Of a stretch of 64,000 nt of DNA, positions 36,531 through 45,751 are shown one piece after another (position 1 is the stretch's first letter; every line of letters starts with the position of its first letter). The notes under the pieces were generated by a model that had not been told where the DNA came from, made no database searches, and saw only the letters and a list, made by a program, of their open reading frames with translations. This stretch comes from Mycolicibacterium tokaiense. GTDB taxonomy: Bacteria; Actinomycetota; Actinomycetes; Mycobacteriales; Mycobacteriaceae. Location: the NCBI RefSeq assembly GCF_010725885.1, contig NZ_AP022600.1:2294001-2358000 (forward strand). The letters run 5' to 3'. The position numbers were made by a program, and so were the translations under genes.

Positions 36531-38023
36531 TGCCGTCGTTTGCCCGCAACACCCTGCTCGGGTTCTCCTCCGGCGCCATGGTGGCGCTGGCCGGCTTCAT
36601 CGGCAATGCCATCACCGCGCGACTGCTGGGCCCGGACAATCTGGGCGTCTTCGCTTACGTGGTGTTCTGCGTGACCATCGCATCGATCGTGGCGAGCCTG
36701 GGTATCGGGGTGGTGCAGCAGCGGTTCATTCCCAACCTGCGGGCCGAGGGCCGCGACGACGAGGCGGACGGTTTGACGGGGGCGGTAACCCGATTGTCGT
36801 TGTGGGCCACGGTCATCGGCGCCGCGGTCCTGTTCGGCTACCTGTACTGGCCCGGCCGCGACGCCATTGCCGGGCCGTCACCGACCACGCAGACGGTGGT
36901 CATCGCCTTTGCCCTGGCGTGGTTCGTGTTCTGGCGGATGGCCGAGGTCTACCAGTTCTATCTGCGCGGTGAGCAGCGGTTCGCCGAACTGGCCCGGCTG
37001 TCCGCCATCTCGGCACTGCTGAAGCTGGGTGTGATCGCGGTGGGCGCCTGGTTGTTCGGGATCCCGGGTGCGCTGGCGGGGTTCATCGCAGGCAACCTGC
37101 TACCCGCGTCCCGCATCCACCGGCTGATACGGATGCGGCCGCACGTGACGGACCTGCTGCGGGGCAACGTCTTCCGCTTTGCGGCTGCCAGCTGGGCCAC
37201 CGGTGTGCTGGGCGGGCTGGTGTTCGGGCGCACCGAGATCCTGTTCCTGGAGCACTACACGGGGATCGGCGCCGTGGGTCTGTTTGCCGCCGCGGTCACC
37301 GTGGCGGAGATGGCGGTGCAATTGCCACCTCTGCTGCTGTCGGCGCTGCTGCCGCGGTTCAGCGAACAGCACGGCCTGGGCGCCCAGGAGGACATGCGCC
37401 GGCTCTACCGCACCATGACGGCCCTGATCGCGATGTTGATCGTTCCGCTGTGTCTGGGTCTGGCGGCGGTGGCACCCGCGCTGGTACCGCTGCTGTTCGG
37501 GGCTGATTTCGCCGATGCGGTACCGGTGGCATCGGTGCTCCTGGTGGCCGCCGCCGTCAGCAGCCTCGGCGTGACCACCTTCTACCTCCTGCAGAGCATC
37601 GGCAAGACCGGTTTCCTGTTGCTGTCCAACGGGCTGGGCCTGATCGGCACGATCGCGCTCGGATTCCTGCTGGTGCCGCAGTTCGGGCTCATCGGCGCCG
37701 CCTGGTCGCGCGGAGTCGTCCAGGTGTTCGTGGTCCTGGTGGAAACCTGGTACGTCACACAGAAACTGAAGATCTCCCCGCCGTACCGCGCCCTCGGACT
37801 GATCACGCTGGCTGCGGTGGCCCAAGCCGTGGTCGCCTACGTCATCTGCGGCGAGATCGATGGGGCGGTGGCGCTGCTGGTCGCCATACCGGCCGCGGTG
37901 CTCACCTATGTGCTGGCGCTGCGGGTGCTCTCGGTGATGAAGGTGGTGGACCCCGGTCTGCGGAATCGGATCATCGACAAAGCTCCGGGCCGGGTCAAGC
38001 CGGTGCTGTCGCGCCTCATGTAG
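36530..38023 (+). CDS. Wzx-like polysaccharide flippase 1
   Basis: A 497-residue MATE/MOP-superfamily protein with about 12-14 membrane helices. The N-terminus FARNTLLGFSSGAMVALAGF and the ARLLGPDNLGVFAYVVF segment are characteristic of Wzx and MviN-like lipid-linked sugar flippases. It would translocate undecaprenyl- or decaprenyl-linked repeat units. Start ATG 36530 overlaps the GT2 stop; a longer frame upstream lies within the GT2 gene. Last gene of the rightward unit from 33069; it overlaps the hydrolase gene on the other strand by eight bases. Confidence 0.9.
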   Translation: MPSFARNTLLGFSSGAMVALAGFIGNAITARLLGPDNLGVFAYVVFCVTIASIVASLGIGVVQQRFIPNLRAEGRDDEADGLTGAVTRLSLWATVIGAAVLFGYLYWPGRDAIAGPSPTTQTVVIAFALAWFVFWRMAEVYQFYLRGEQRFAELARLSAISALLKLGVIAVGAWLFGIPGALAGFIAGNLLPASRIHRLIRMRPHVTDLLRGNVFRFAAASWATGVLGGLVFGRTEILFLEHYTGIGAVGLFAAAVTVAEMAVQLPPLLLSALLPRFSEQHGLGAQEDMRRLYRTMTALIAMLIVPLCLGLAAVAPALVPLLFGADFADAVPVASVLLVAAAVSSLGVTTFYLLQSIGKTGFLLLSNGLGLIGTIALGFLLVPQFGLIGAAWSRGVVQVFVVLVETWYVTQKLKISPPYRALGLITLAAVAQAVVAYVICGEIDGAVALLVAIPAAVLTYVLALRVLSVMKVVDPGLRNRIIDKAPGRVKPVLSRLM

Positions 38024-39056
38024 CCCCGTCCATCAACGCCACCGCTGCGGGCTTGGGGGTCAGGTCCCGGCGCACCACACCGAAGTTCTGTTCCGGGTCG
38101 GCCGGATCGGTTCCGCCGTCGGCCAATTCGTAGTAGATGAGCGGTCCCGCCCAGTCCCAGTCCGCTACCTGACGGCGGGCCTGCAGCAGCATCTGCGTCT
38201 GGGTGTCGTCGGACACCGCGTTGGGTCCGGTACCCGTGGGAGCTCCGTACTCGGTGATCCAGATCGACTTGTCGCCCTCGCCGTGGCGCTCCATGACCGA
38301 ACGCAGCGCGGGCAGGTCGGCGAAGCCCCCTGTCATCCGCTGTGGGGTTTGCATGGGCAGCGCCGGGAAACTGTACGGGTGCGCGGCGACGGCGTCGGCG
38401 CGGTAGGCGGCACCGTTGGCGTAGAGCTGCTCGAGATACTCACCGGGTTCTATCTCGCGGCCAGGCGTCTCGAACTGGGGCCCGAGCCCTCCGATGAGCA
38501 GGGTGGCCTGCGGGTCCACATCGCGGATCGCGTCGGCGGCCACCCAGAACAACGTCCCGTACTCATTGGCATCCGGTTGCGGCGGCCAGAACTTGGCGGT
38601 GTTGGGTTCGTTCCAGATCTCCCAGCTGTGCACGCCGCGCGGCGCGTACCGGGTGGCGGCGGCCCGCGTGAAGTCGGCCCACTGCGAGAGTTGTTGCGGG
38701 CGCTGGTGGTGGGCGATGGCGGCATCGCCCACGGCCGCCGAGCGTGCCCACGGCGGGGTGAAGGCGAGCACGAAGAGCACCTGCATTCCCCTGGCGTCGG
38801 CCTCGTCCACCACCATGTCCGGATAGGACCAGTCGGGGCTGCCCTGCGTGCGCTCGACCACCGACCAGTCGATGTCCATCCTCACCCAGGTGACGCCCAT
38901 TTCCGCCATCAGGTCGAACTTCTCCGCCAACACCTCCGCGTCGCGGACATGCACGGTCATCCCGATCGCGGAGTCGTCGGGCGGTTGGCACGAGATGGTG
39001 GCCAGCGCGAGCAGGGCCACCACCGGCAGGTGTGACAGCCGGCGCCGCACACTCAC
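38016..39056 (-). CDS. Exported GH39/GH5-like glycoside hydrolase (clan GH-A)
   Basis: A 346-residue protein starting at GTG 39056, seven bases after the preceding GT stop. A basic N-terminus (VRRRLSH) and hydrophobic stretch VVALLALATISC give a probable signal peptide or lipoprotein site with Cys near residue 24 (lipobox is imperfect, T-I-S-C). The TIM barrel has the acid/base Glu in HSWEIWNEPNTAKFW (near residue 165) and the nucleophile in IWITEYGAPTG (near residue 270), the two Glu hallmarks of clan GH-A. It likely trims or degrades the locus polymer outside the membrane, or assists release. Confidence 0.8.
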   Translation of the reverse strand: MSVRRRLSHLPVVALLALATISCQPPDDSAIGMTVHVRDAEVLAEKFDLMAEMGVTWVRMDIDWSVVERTQGSPDWSYPDMVVDEADARGMQVLFVLAFTPPWARSAAVGDAAIAHHQRPQQLSQWADFTRAAATRYAPRGVHSWEIWNEPNTAKFWPPQPDANEYGTLFWVAADAIRDVDPQATLLIGGLGPQFETPGREIEPGEYLEQLYANGAAYRADAVAAHPYSFPALPMQTPQRMTGGFADLPALRSVMERHGEGDKSIWITEYGAPTGTGPNAVSDDTQTQMLLQARRQVADWDWAGPLIYYELADGGTDPADPEQNFGVVRRDLTPKPAAVALMDGAT

Positions 39057-39063
39057 CCGGCGC

Positions 39064-39945
39064 TCACCGCAGCACGGCACGGTGGTCGCCGCCTGAGAAC
39101 GGTCTGCCCGCCAGCCCCTCGGCACGACCCACGAAGAGCGCCATGGCATCTCGCACGGTGAACTTGTCGGGATTGCGCAGTGGCATCAAGGCGGCGGCCA
39201 CCAGATGCGCCACCTTGTACCACAGCGGATAGCGCCAGGTGCGCAGCACGTTGCCCGCGCCCCTGCCGTAGTTGCGCAGTTTGCGGCGCCGCTCCTCCGG
39301 GGGAAGGTGCGCAAACTCGGTCTGTGCCTTCACCACGACGTCACCCACCCACTCGATGGAGAAACCGTCGCGTTCGGCGAGCCGCAGCAGCAGGTCGGGG
39401 CCCTCGCCGGATTGCCACGGGCTCGCCGATCCCGAACCACGCAGGGGGTCGTACCCCCCGACCGCCAGATAGTCAGCACGGCGGTACAGCGTGGCCGGTT
39501 CCATGGCCCCCCACGCCGATCGGCGCGTGAGCGGAGAACCTCTCGGCGGGAGTGGATTCCGGGGCCCCTCACGATCCACCAGCTGGACGGCGACCACCGA
39601 CCTGCCCGGGATGCAGTGCGGTGTCAACCGCTCGAAGAAGTCCGGGTCGACGCGACTGGTGTCGTTCGGGAACCAAGCCCATTCCACGTCATCCCCGAGG
39701 GTGATGGCCGCGATGTTGCGGCCGTTGGACACCCCACGCGGGCTGACCGCGGTCCGCAGGGTGAGCACACCCGAGTATTTCTGCACCAGCGCCCGCAGGC
39801 CCGAGTCATCCTCGCTGCCGTGGTGAGCGATCACGACGACGTGTGGCGGGCGGGTCTGCGCGGCCAGGTCGTCGAGCAACAGGCCCAGTTCGTCCCACCG
39901 GCCCACCGTGGTGACTCCCACCCCGAAGCGGGGGGTGTCGGTCAC
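39064..39945 (-). CDS. GT2-family glycosyltransferase
   Basis: A 293-residue GT-A fold enzyme. FGVGVTTVGRWDELGLLLDD opens the fold; the expected DxD is a variant, AWFPNDTSRVDPDF (near residue 90). PWQSGEGPDLLLRLAERDGF near residue 195 provides the ED-type acidic site. The variant DxD (NDT) suggests a divergent donor site but not loss of activity. Four bases overlap the epimerase gene upstream. Confidence 0.82.
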   Translation of the reverse strand: MTDTPRFGVGVTTVGRWDELGLLLDDLAAQTRPPHVVVIAHHGSEDDSGLRALVQKYSGVLTLRTAVSPRGVSNGRNIAAITLGDDVEWAWFPNDTSRVDPDFFERLTPHCIPGRSVVAVQLVDREGPRNPLPPRGSPLTRRSAWGAMEPATLYRRADYLAVGGYDPLRGSGSASPWQSGEGPDLLLRLAERDGFSIEWVGDVVVKAQTEFAHLPPEERRRKLRNYGRGAGNVLRTWRYPLWYKVAHLVAAALMPLRNPDKFTVRDAMALFVGRAEGLAGRPFSGGDHRAVLR

Positions 39946-40919
39946 GTCAGGCGGCCCTGCAGTGTCGGCAGGAACTCCGGGTCCGCCCAGGTGCGCTTGA
40001 GGGTCTCATCCAGTTGGTGGACCGGCCGCCACCCGAAAATCTCGCCGATCCGGGTGATGTCGCTGCCGAGGAACGGCCGGTCCACCGCCCGGGCGCGCGC
40101 CGGATCCTGGCGCACCTGGAAGTCGAGGCCCAGCACCGCACGCATGCGCGCCAGGATCTCGTCCACCGAGTACTGGTGTCCGCTGCCGAGATTGACCACC
40201 TCGCAGGCCACCCCGTCGCGATTGGTGCCCAGCGCCGCCGCGGCGAAACCGGCTGCGGCGTCCAGCACGTCGATGTAGTCGCGTTTGGGCCAGGTGTTGC
40301 CCAATCCGATCGATTCCGGCTTCGCTCGCAGCTGGGCGACGATGGCGGGCAGCAGGTGCGGATTGGTCTCACCGGGGCCGATGACGTTGAACAGCCGCAC
40401 GATGGCAGCGGCGATACCGCGCTCCTCGGCGAAGATCCGGACGTACTGCTCGCCCTGCAGCTTGGTGAAGCCGTAGATGTCGGCGGGTCCCAGTTCGGAC
40501 TCGTACTCCCGGTGGGGCTGCTCATCAGGCTTGTACACCGCGCCACTGCTGGCGAACACGAACCGGACTCCCGGCGGGCAGGCGGCCAGCAGGTTGACGG
40601 TGCCGGTGACGTTGGTGGACACCGCATTCGACGGGTCGGTGTCACATTCGGGGATGTAGTGGATGGCCGCCAGATGGACGATCACGTCGGGCTTGAAGTA
40701 CTCGATGAGCGACCGGGTGGCAGCGCTGTCGCGGATGTCCAGCCGGTGGAAGCGGAAACCGGGGGACTCGAGCGACAGCCAGTCCGGCGCGCCGTACCGC
40801 AGCAGATCGGCCACCAGTACGTCGGCGACCGGGGCCAGGGCGCGCACCAACTCGCGTCCGACGAAACCGGCCCCGCCGGTGACCATGACCTTCGTGCGGG
40901 GCTGCTCTGCTTGCGTCAT
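39942..40919 (-). CDS. NAD-dependent nucleotide-sugar epimerase/dehydratase
   Basis: A 325-residue extended SDR. VMVTGGAGFVGRELVRAL binds NAD near residue 12; FVFASSGAVYKPD holds the catalytic Ser/Thr region near residue 115; YGFTKLQGE gives Tyr-x3-Lys near residue 140; NVIGPGETNPHLLPAIV is the usual sugar-binding turn. It is of the GalE/RmlB type but the product cannot be decided. ATG 40919 is used; it begins one base before the upstream GT4 stop. An in-frame extension to 41126 lies inside that GT gene. Confidence 0.88.
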   Translation of the reverse strand: MTQAEQPRTKVMVTGGAGFVGRELVRALAPVADVLVADLLRYGAPDWLSLESPGFRFHRLDIRDSAATRSLIEYFKPDVIVHLAAIHYIPECDTDPSNAVSTNVTGTVNLLAACPPGVRFVFASSGAVYKPDEQPHREYESELGPADIYGFTKLQGEQYVRIFAEERGIAAAIVRLFNVIGPGETNPHLLPAIVAQLRAKPESIGLGNTWPKRDYIDVLDAAAGFAAAALGTNRDGVACEVVNLGSGHQYSVDEILARMRAVLGLDFQVRQDPARARAVDRPFLGSDITRIGEIFGWRPVHQLDETLKRTWADPEFLPTLQGRLT

Positions 40920-40920
40920 C

Positions 40921-42021
40921 TCACTGCCGCCTTCCATTGACCTCGAGTGCACGAGTCTCCAGTGACTGCGCAATTCCTGACCAGTCCAGGGCCTTGGCGC
41001 CGGTGAGGCCGGCCTGGGAGAACTGATCCCACTGCGCCTGGGCGGCCAGCAGGGCGTCGGCGAATTCGCTCGGATCGGTGCCGCACACCACTCCGGCGCC
41101 GTACTGCGCCACAACGTCTTTGGCACCGTTCTCGGCGAAATCAGCGGTCACCACCGGAAGGCCACTGGCCATGGCTTCGGCGATCACCCGGGGAAACCCC
41201 TCCCGTTGGCTGGACATGCCCAGCACGGCGGCACGGGACAGCAGATCGATCTTCTGCTCCTCGGTCACCGACCCCGGCACTCGGATGCGGGACGCGAGGG
41301 CGGACCGTTTCGCGTACTCCTCGATGTCCGACCGGGACGGGCCGTCGCCGGCGATCACCAGGTCACCGGCGAAGCCGCGGTCGGCGGCGAGGACGAACGC
41401 GTCGATCAGCAGCTGCAGGTTCTTGTGCGGGGCCACACGGCCGACATACAGCGCCCCGGAGCGTTCGTCTCGCGGGGCCGACCGGTAGCGGCTCAGCTCG
41501 ATGCCGCTGGGCAGTACTCCGCACTCGCGCCCCGACTGTTCGGTGATGGCCACCGCCACCGCGTTGCTGACGGCGAAGTTGGAGCCTGCCAGCAGCGGTA
41601 GCCGGCGCTGCGCGCGGGTCAGGATCGGGTCTTCGCGGATCTCGCACCAGTGGATTGCGGTGCGTGGCCGCAGCTTTCGTGGCATGGCCGGGATGTGCAG
41701 CAATGGCCACTGGTTGAGCAGATGGAAGTCGTATCCGCCGGCGATCACCTGGCGCCGGACCCAGTTGCTGTACCGGGTCACTGCCCCCCAGTTGCGGCGC
41801 AGCGCCGGGAAACGCGGTGTCAGGTAGGTGTCCGTGAGCGGATTGCGTTGCAACCGGACACCGTTGATGGTTTCCGCGACGGGCAGCGCGCGGTCGTGGC
41901 CGATGCAGAAGACGTCGACGGAGTGGCCGCGCCGCACCATGGCCTCGGCGAGCTCCTGGAAGAAGACCTCCTGGCCACCGAGGTTGGGGTAGTAGAGCTC
42001 GGTGAGGAAGGCGAATCGCAT
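40921..42021 (-). CDS. GT4-family glycosyltransferase
   Basis: A 366-residue GT-B enzyme. FAFLTELYYPNLGGQEVFFQ opens the acceptor domain. The donor domain begins at GALYVGRVAPHKNLQLLIDA (near residue 188) and contains LGMSSQREGFPRVIAEAMAS (near residue 275) with the E-x7-E donor pair. Translation from ATG 42021 removes an 11-residue upstream extension that lacks a ribosome-binding site. First gene of the leftward unit GT4-epimerase-GT2-GH unless read-through from 43357 occurs; the preceding gap is 208 bases and shows no clear promoter. Confidence 0.9.
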   Translation of the reverse strand: MRFAFLTELYYPNLGGQEVFFQELAEAMVRRGHSVDVFCIGHDRALPVAETINGVRLQRNPLTDTYLTPRFPALRRNWGAVTRYSNWVRRQVIAGGYDFHLLNQWPLLHIPAMPRKLRPRTAIHWCEIREDPILTRAQRRLPLLAGSNFAVSNAVAVAITEQSGRECGVLPSGIELSRYRSAPRDERSGALYVGRVAPHKNLQLLIDAFVLAADRGFAGDLVIAGDGPSRSDIEEYAKRSALASRIRVPGSVTEEQKIDLLSRAAVLGMSSQREGFPRVIAEAMASGLPVVTADFAENGAKDVVAQYGAGVVCGTDPSEFADALLAAQAQWDQFSQAGLTGAKALDWSGIAQSLETRALEVNGRRQ

Positions 42022-42229
42022 CGGTTGGCCCCGTCGGTCTCCGTGTGAGTGCATGGTGGTTGCTCACCGCCGGCGCCGCGGCACCGTCGTCGGACCATCT
42101 CAGCAAAAAATGACGCAGTGTGCAAGGAATGCGTTCCGCAGCAGCACCCTGGCTCCGTTGTGCTGGTTGCTGGCTCAGCAGAGGCGTGCGCGGCAAACCA
42201 CTTCCGGCCACGTCGCACGCTGCCGTCGG

Positions 42230-43357
42230 CTACCGTCGGCCTTCGCTGGCGAGGGCGGCGACGATGGTATCGGCGGCGGCGGTCACATGAATGCGCTGCT
42301 GGCGGGTCCGTACGTGGGCGGCGCCGCGTGCGGCCAGCTCGGTCCGGGCTGCGTCGTCGGTGGCGAACCTCGTCAGCAGCCGGGCGAGTTGTCCGGGGTC
42401 GTGCGGGTCGAAGTACTCGGCACCGGAACCGCAGGTCTCGCGCAGCGACGGGATGTCCGAGCACAGCACCGCGGTACCCGAGGCCATGGCCTCCAGCGGT
42501 GGCAGACCGGCACCCTCGTTGAACGACGGCATCACCAACAGGTCCGCACCCGCCACCAGGGCGTGCAGGGCATCGAATTCCAGGCGGCTGATGAACTGCA
42601 CCCGATCACCGAGAGCGGTGGCCTGCTCCTGGACCCGCCCGTCGAGCGTGCGTACCGACGCGCCGCTGCCGGCGATCATCAGCCGGTGCGGAATGGACTG
42701 CTGCACTTGCGAATACGCCTGCAGCAGCGCGAGGACGTTTTTGTGCCGCTTCACGTTGCCGAGGTACAGGATGTACCGGCCCGTTACGGGGGACAGGGTG
42801 GAGTCCGGGGGCTGCAGCCACTGGCGACTCACCGGAATCTCGGTGACCACGAACCGCGCGGCGGGAACGTAGCCGGCCAGTGCGTCGGCGGAGGCTTGTG
42901 AGGGCGTGAAGATGGTGTGGCAGCGGCGCGCATCGGCTTCGAGCATGGCCCGCGCGTAGAGCCGGCGGGCGCGGCTCATCCCGCTGATCTGTTCGGGCAG
43001 CAGGTAGTTGTCGTCGTGCACGGTGGAAAAGGCGAGGACGGAGCGGTGGCGCGGTCGCAGCAGGGTGAGGGGATGCGGGAAGTGGGGCGTCCAGAACGAC
43101 CCGGGCCGGACCGTGCCGATGGCGTGGTCCCAAGCGCGCTGCTCGCCGAGGGAGAACATGGCAGCCCGGGCCGGTTCGGCGTACACCACCTCGGTTTTCG
43201 CCGCGACGTCCGGGACGTTGCCGCGATCCGCAAGGACCGCCAGCGTGCGACCGTGCTGGCTCAGTACCTCCTCCAGAGCCGGGATCTGGACACCGATGTA
43301 GGTGCCGATGCCGCTCTGCTCGATGTGCCTGACGTCGAAGAGCAGGTCGGCCCGCAT
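42230..43357 (-). CDS. GT4-family glycosyltransferase
   Basis: A 375-residue GT-B enzyme. It begins RADLLFDVRHIEQSGIGTYI, a typical mannosyltransferase-like opening. The donor domain starts at RYILYLGNVKRHKNVLALLQ (near residue 195) and has VMPSFNEGAGLPPLEAMASG near residue 285 with the E-x7-E motif. ATG 43357 is selected; longer frames extend 96 codons into AT-rich intergenic DNA with no conserved content. It heads the leftward group and is divergent from regulator 2. Confidence 0.9.
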   Translation of the reverse strand: MRADLLFDVRHIEQSGIGTYIGVQIPALEEVLSQHGRTLAVLADRGNVPDVAAKTEVVYAEPARAAMFSLGEQRAWDHAIGTVRPGSFWTPHFPHPLTLLRPRHRSVLAFSTVHDDNYLLPEQISGMSRARRLYARAMLEADARRCHTIFTPSQASADALAGYVPAARFVVTEIPVSRQWLQPPDSTLSPVTGRYILYLGNVKRHKNVLALLQAYSQVQQSIPHRLMIAGSGASVRTLDGRVQEQATALGDRVQFISRLEFDALHALVAGADLLVMPSFNEGAGLPPLEAMASGTAVLCSDIPSLRETCGSGAEYFDPHDPGQLARLLTRFATDDAARTELAARGAAHVRTRQQRIHVTAAADTIVAALASEGRR

Positions 43358-43837
43358 GACGATGAAGGCTACCGGGACGGGGCGTGGGCGGCCTTCCGGG
43401 GAGCAGGACTGTGGATTCCGCGTGGTTGCTCGATCGCGCGAGTTTGAGGTCTGGCGACGCGCCGCGCAGCCGTGAAATAGTCCATGAATAATAAGTATGG
43501 CAAATACTATCAATCGCGTTAGATGTACTAGCGCTGCAGGAAAGCGCTGGGTCGGGTTCATGATCATCCAGAAAACGAAGTGTTCAAAGCATATACGCGG
43601 CCGTAAAATGTGATCGAGCATTACTTGTGAATTGTCCGCGGGCAACGCAGTCGGTTAAACTTGTGCGATTGTGGCAAACCTTTAGGAAGAGTGAATCTGT
43701 TTTGCGGTAGTGATGACAGGCTGCCGCCGATGTGCCCACAATGGGGAGTGCGGGAGGACCACCGGCTGCGGTGGAAGGCGCAGGGAGGCTGCAATGAAAC
43801 GTCTACTCGTCCCACCGGGCGGTAATGGGCAAAGGCC
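43358..43837. other. Long divergent intergenic region before regulator 2
   Basis: 480 bases, AT-rich for this genome (for instance 43478-43512 and 43560-43700), with no supportable gene. It must hold the promoters of the leftward GT4 gene and of regulator 2. A degenerate relative of the five-copy element may lie at 43671-43716 (TTTAGGAAGAGT with GGTAGT 19 bases on), but the upstream repeat is missing. Confidence 0.6.
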
Positions 43838-44575
43838 ATGACCATGGCGGGATCCGCGGTCACACCTGACGCCCGACTCATCGATTGGGTTCGCACCAGC
43901 ACCGCATCGGATGGCTCGGACACTCCGAGCACCGACCCGCTCTGTGGTATCCGCGTGCTCGTGGTCGACGATTGCACGTTGCACCGGGAGGGCTTGGCCG
44001 CATTGATGGCGACCAACGGTGCTCCCGACGTCAGCGTGGCCTGGGACCTGCCCACGGTGACCGCAGCTGTTCGAGACAAACCCGTGAACGTCGTGTTGTT
44101 GAACGTCAGCACCCTCGACGGCGTCATTCTGTTGCGGGCCGTTCAGGACATCGCCCCGTACGTACGGGTCATCGTGGTAGGGGTCTCCGAGGAGGATGAC
44201 CACGGGATCGTTGCGTGCGCCGAGGCAGGTGCCGCGGGATATCACACCCGCAACGAGTCCATCGAGGAGCTGATCTCGCTGATCTCGCGCCTGGTGGCCG
44301 GAGAATCTGTGTGCTCACCCCGGGTCTCGGCGGTGCTACTGCGCCGTCTCTCCACCCTTGCCGCCAAACGCCCGCTGGTGCCTGATGACCTGATGCTCAC
44401 CACTCGCGAAGTCGAGATCCTGGAACTGTTGGAGCACGGCTTGTCGAACCGGGACATCGCCGAACACCTCTGCATCGCCGTTCACACCGTCAAAAACCAT
44501 GTGCACAGTCTGCTGACGAAGCTGGGTGTCAGTACGCGTGGGCAGGCTGCGGCGCTTGCGCACACAGTGCGGTGA
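43838..44575 (+). CDS. NarL/LuxR-type regulator 2 with Asn pseudo-receiver
   Basis: 245 residues. Receiver (about 38-155) opens VLVVDDCTLHREGL; the phospho-acceptor position is Asn in VVLLNVSTLDG; switch residue is Gly (VIVVGVS) and Lys is Arg (GYHTRNES). The C-terminal LuxR domain (about 180-240) has LTTREVEILELLEHGLSNRD and HTVKNHVHSLLTKLGVSTR. The recognition helix is almost the same as in regulators 1 and 3, suggesting shared targets. The start ATG 43838 lacks a strong ribosome-binding site; a second ATG lies two codons on. Followed by element B and the proline-rich protein gene. Confidence 0.87.
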   Translation: MTMAGSAVTPDARLIDWVRTSTASDGSDTPSTDPLCGIRVLVVDDCTLHREGLAALMATNGAPDVSVAWDLPTVTAAVRDKPVNVVLLNVSTLDGVILLRAVQDIAPYVRVIVVGVSEEDDHGIVACAEAGAAGYHTRNESIEELISLISRLVAGESVCSPRVSAVLLRRLSTLAAKRPLVPDDLMLTTREVEILELLEHGLSNRDIAEHLCIAVHTVKNHVHSLLTKLGVSTRGQAAALAHTVR

Positions 44576-44662
44576 TATCCCAAAAGAGCTATAGATAACC
44601 ATCTTTCGCTGGTTCAGCTCTGCCTTGGGTTAGTTCTCGTCGTCCAGAGGAGCCACCTGGAA

Positions 44663-44709
44663 TTGGGCCGAAAGGTTCATTTACGAAGAGTCGCAACCGG
44701 GGCCATAGT
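44663..44709 (+). promoter_or_regulatory. Promoter element copy B, before proline-rich protein 1
   Basis: TGGGCC (44664) and AGGTTC (44673) repeat, TTTACG (44680-44685) as -35, CATAGT (44704-44709) as -10, spacer 18 bases (one longer than the other four). The -10 ends six bases before ATG 44716, so transcription would begin at or next to the start codon: a leaderless message. Confidence 0.68.
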
Positions 44710-44715
44710 GGAGCG

Positions 44716-45705
44716 ATGCGGACGATCCTGCCCAGGGCTGCGGTGGCCACCGTGGTCGCGTCGGCACTGGGCGTCGGAGTATTTCTGTTCCCGCTGGATG
44801 CCTCGGGTCTCATCGGAGACTCAAGCGCGGAACGCGGCGCACGGGAACTCGATGCGCTGGTCGCTGCGGTCTATCCCCGGCCTGGTCGAATCGACGTGGA
44901 TGTGCCACGCGTGCCGGACCGGGACGGCTTGCCCGCCGGTGCTGGCCACGAGGTGCTGGCGGCCGAGATGCTGGAAGTGGATGGAACGTACAGTCCACCT
45001 GAGTTGTTGCGAGCACTCCACGTCGTGCGGTCCCTGCGAGCGCTCCCGCACAGCGGGACGGACGCTGCCACCGGCAGACGGGTAGAGGGTCGGGCCCTGC
45101 CGCTGTCGCCGGAGGATCTTCTCGAACTGGTTGTCCTGGTGGAGAATTTCCTGCAGTCCATGGCCAGGACCCCGGAACCCGACCTCGCCGAGCTGCTGAC
45201 CAACGTCCTGGCGACAGTCGCGGACGAGATGAAGGCCCCGGTTGCCGCCGCGGTTACAGCGCCGCCTCCGGCAGCGGGAGCTGCTGTGCCGCAGGCACCC
45301 ACTGTTGCGCCGATACCCGTGCCTGCTGTGGTCGAGCCTGCCTCCGAACCGCCGGAGCTCGAGCCGTCCGCAGCGCCCGCTGCGCCGATGCCGACCCCAC
45401 AGCAGGTGAACCCGACCCCCGTCGTACCAAGCGTTGATGTCGTGGGTGCGGGCCACCCCCCGCCGGCCGAGGTGACGTCGCAGCCCTCGCCTGCGGTGGA
45501 CGCGGAGTCCGACGAAGAGACGGCCGTGGGTTCGCAGCCAGAACTGCGGGATCCCGCCGAACCGGGCCGCGAACCTGACAAGCCGGATCTGAACACGAAT
45601 GATGTTGACCCGCAGAGAGAAGCACCTCAAAGCAGCGACTTAACGAGTGACAACGGCGCCGACAGTCAGAGTTCGTCGCAGGACAAAGACGCGTCCAACG
45701 AGTGA
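44716..45705 (+). CDS. Membrane-anchored Pro/Ala-rich wall protein 1
   Basis: 329 residues, family not recognised. Residues about 5-30 form a membrane or signal helix (AAVATVVASALGVGVFLFPL). Residues 35-165 are helical, with SPPELLRALHVVRSLRAL and LSPEDLLELVVLVENFLQSM. Residues 170-260 are Pro/Ala/Val-rich and likely extended through the wall. The last 65 residues are acidic, Ser/Asp/Glu-rich. The same four-part plan is found in the gene at 52148. An ATG at the predicted transcription start makes a leaderless mRNA likely. Probably a surface-exposed or wall-spanning structural or scaffold protein of the polysaccharide system; this is inference from composition and context. Confidence 0.78.
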   Translation: MRTILPRAAVATVVASALGVGVFLFPLDASGLIGDSSAERGARELDALVAAVYPRPGRIDVDVPRVPDRDGLPAGAGHEVLAAEMLEVDGTYSPPELLRALHVVRSLRALPHSGTDAATGRRVEGRALPLSPEDLLELVVLVENFLQSMARTPEPDLAELLTNVLATVADEMKAPVAAAVTAPPPAAGAAVPQAPTVAPIPVPAVVEPASEPPELEPSAAPAAPMPTPQQVNPTPVVPSVDVVGAGHPPPAEVTSQPSPAVDAESDEETAVGSQPELRDPAEPGREPDKPDLNTNDVDPQREAPQSSDLTSDNGADSQSSSQDKDASNE

Positions 45706-45751
45706 TACGGCGGCCCTGCCGTGTGAGAGTGCCCATGACACGAGGCCGGAG

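Noticed and set aside
43671..43716. Possible further copy before regulator 2
   Set aside because: TTTAGGAAGAGT resembles copy B, but the direct repeat is absent and GGTAGT sits at a 19-base spacing.
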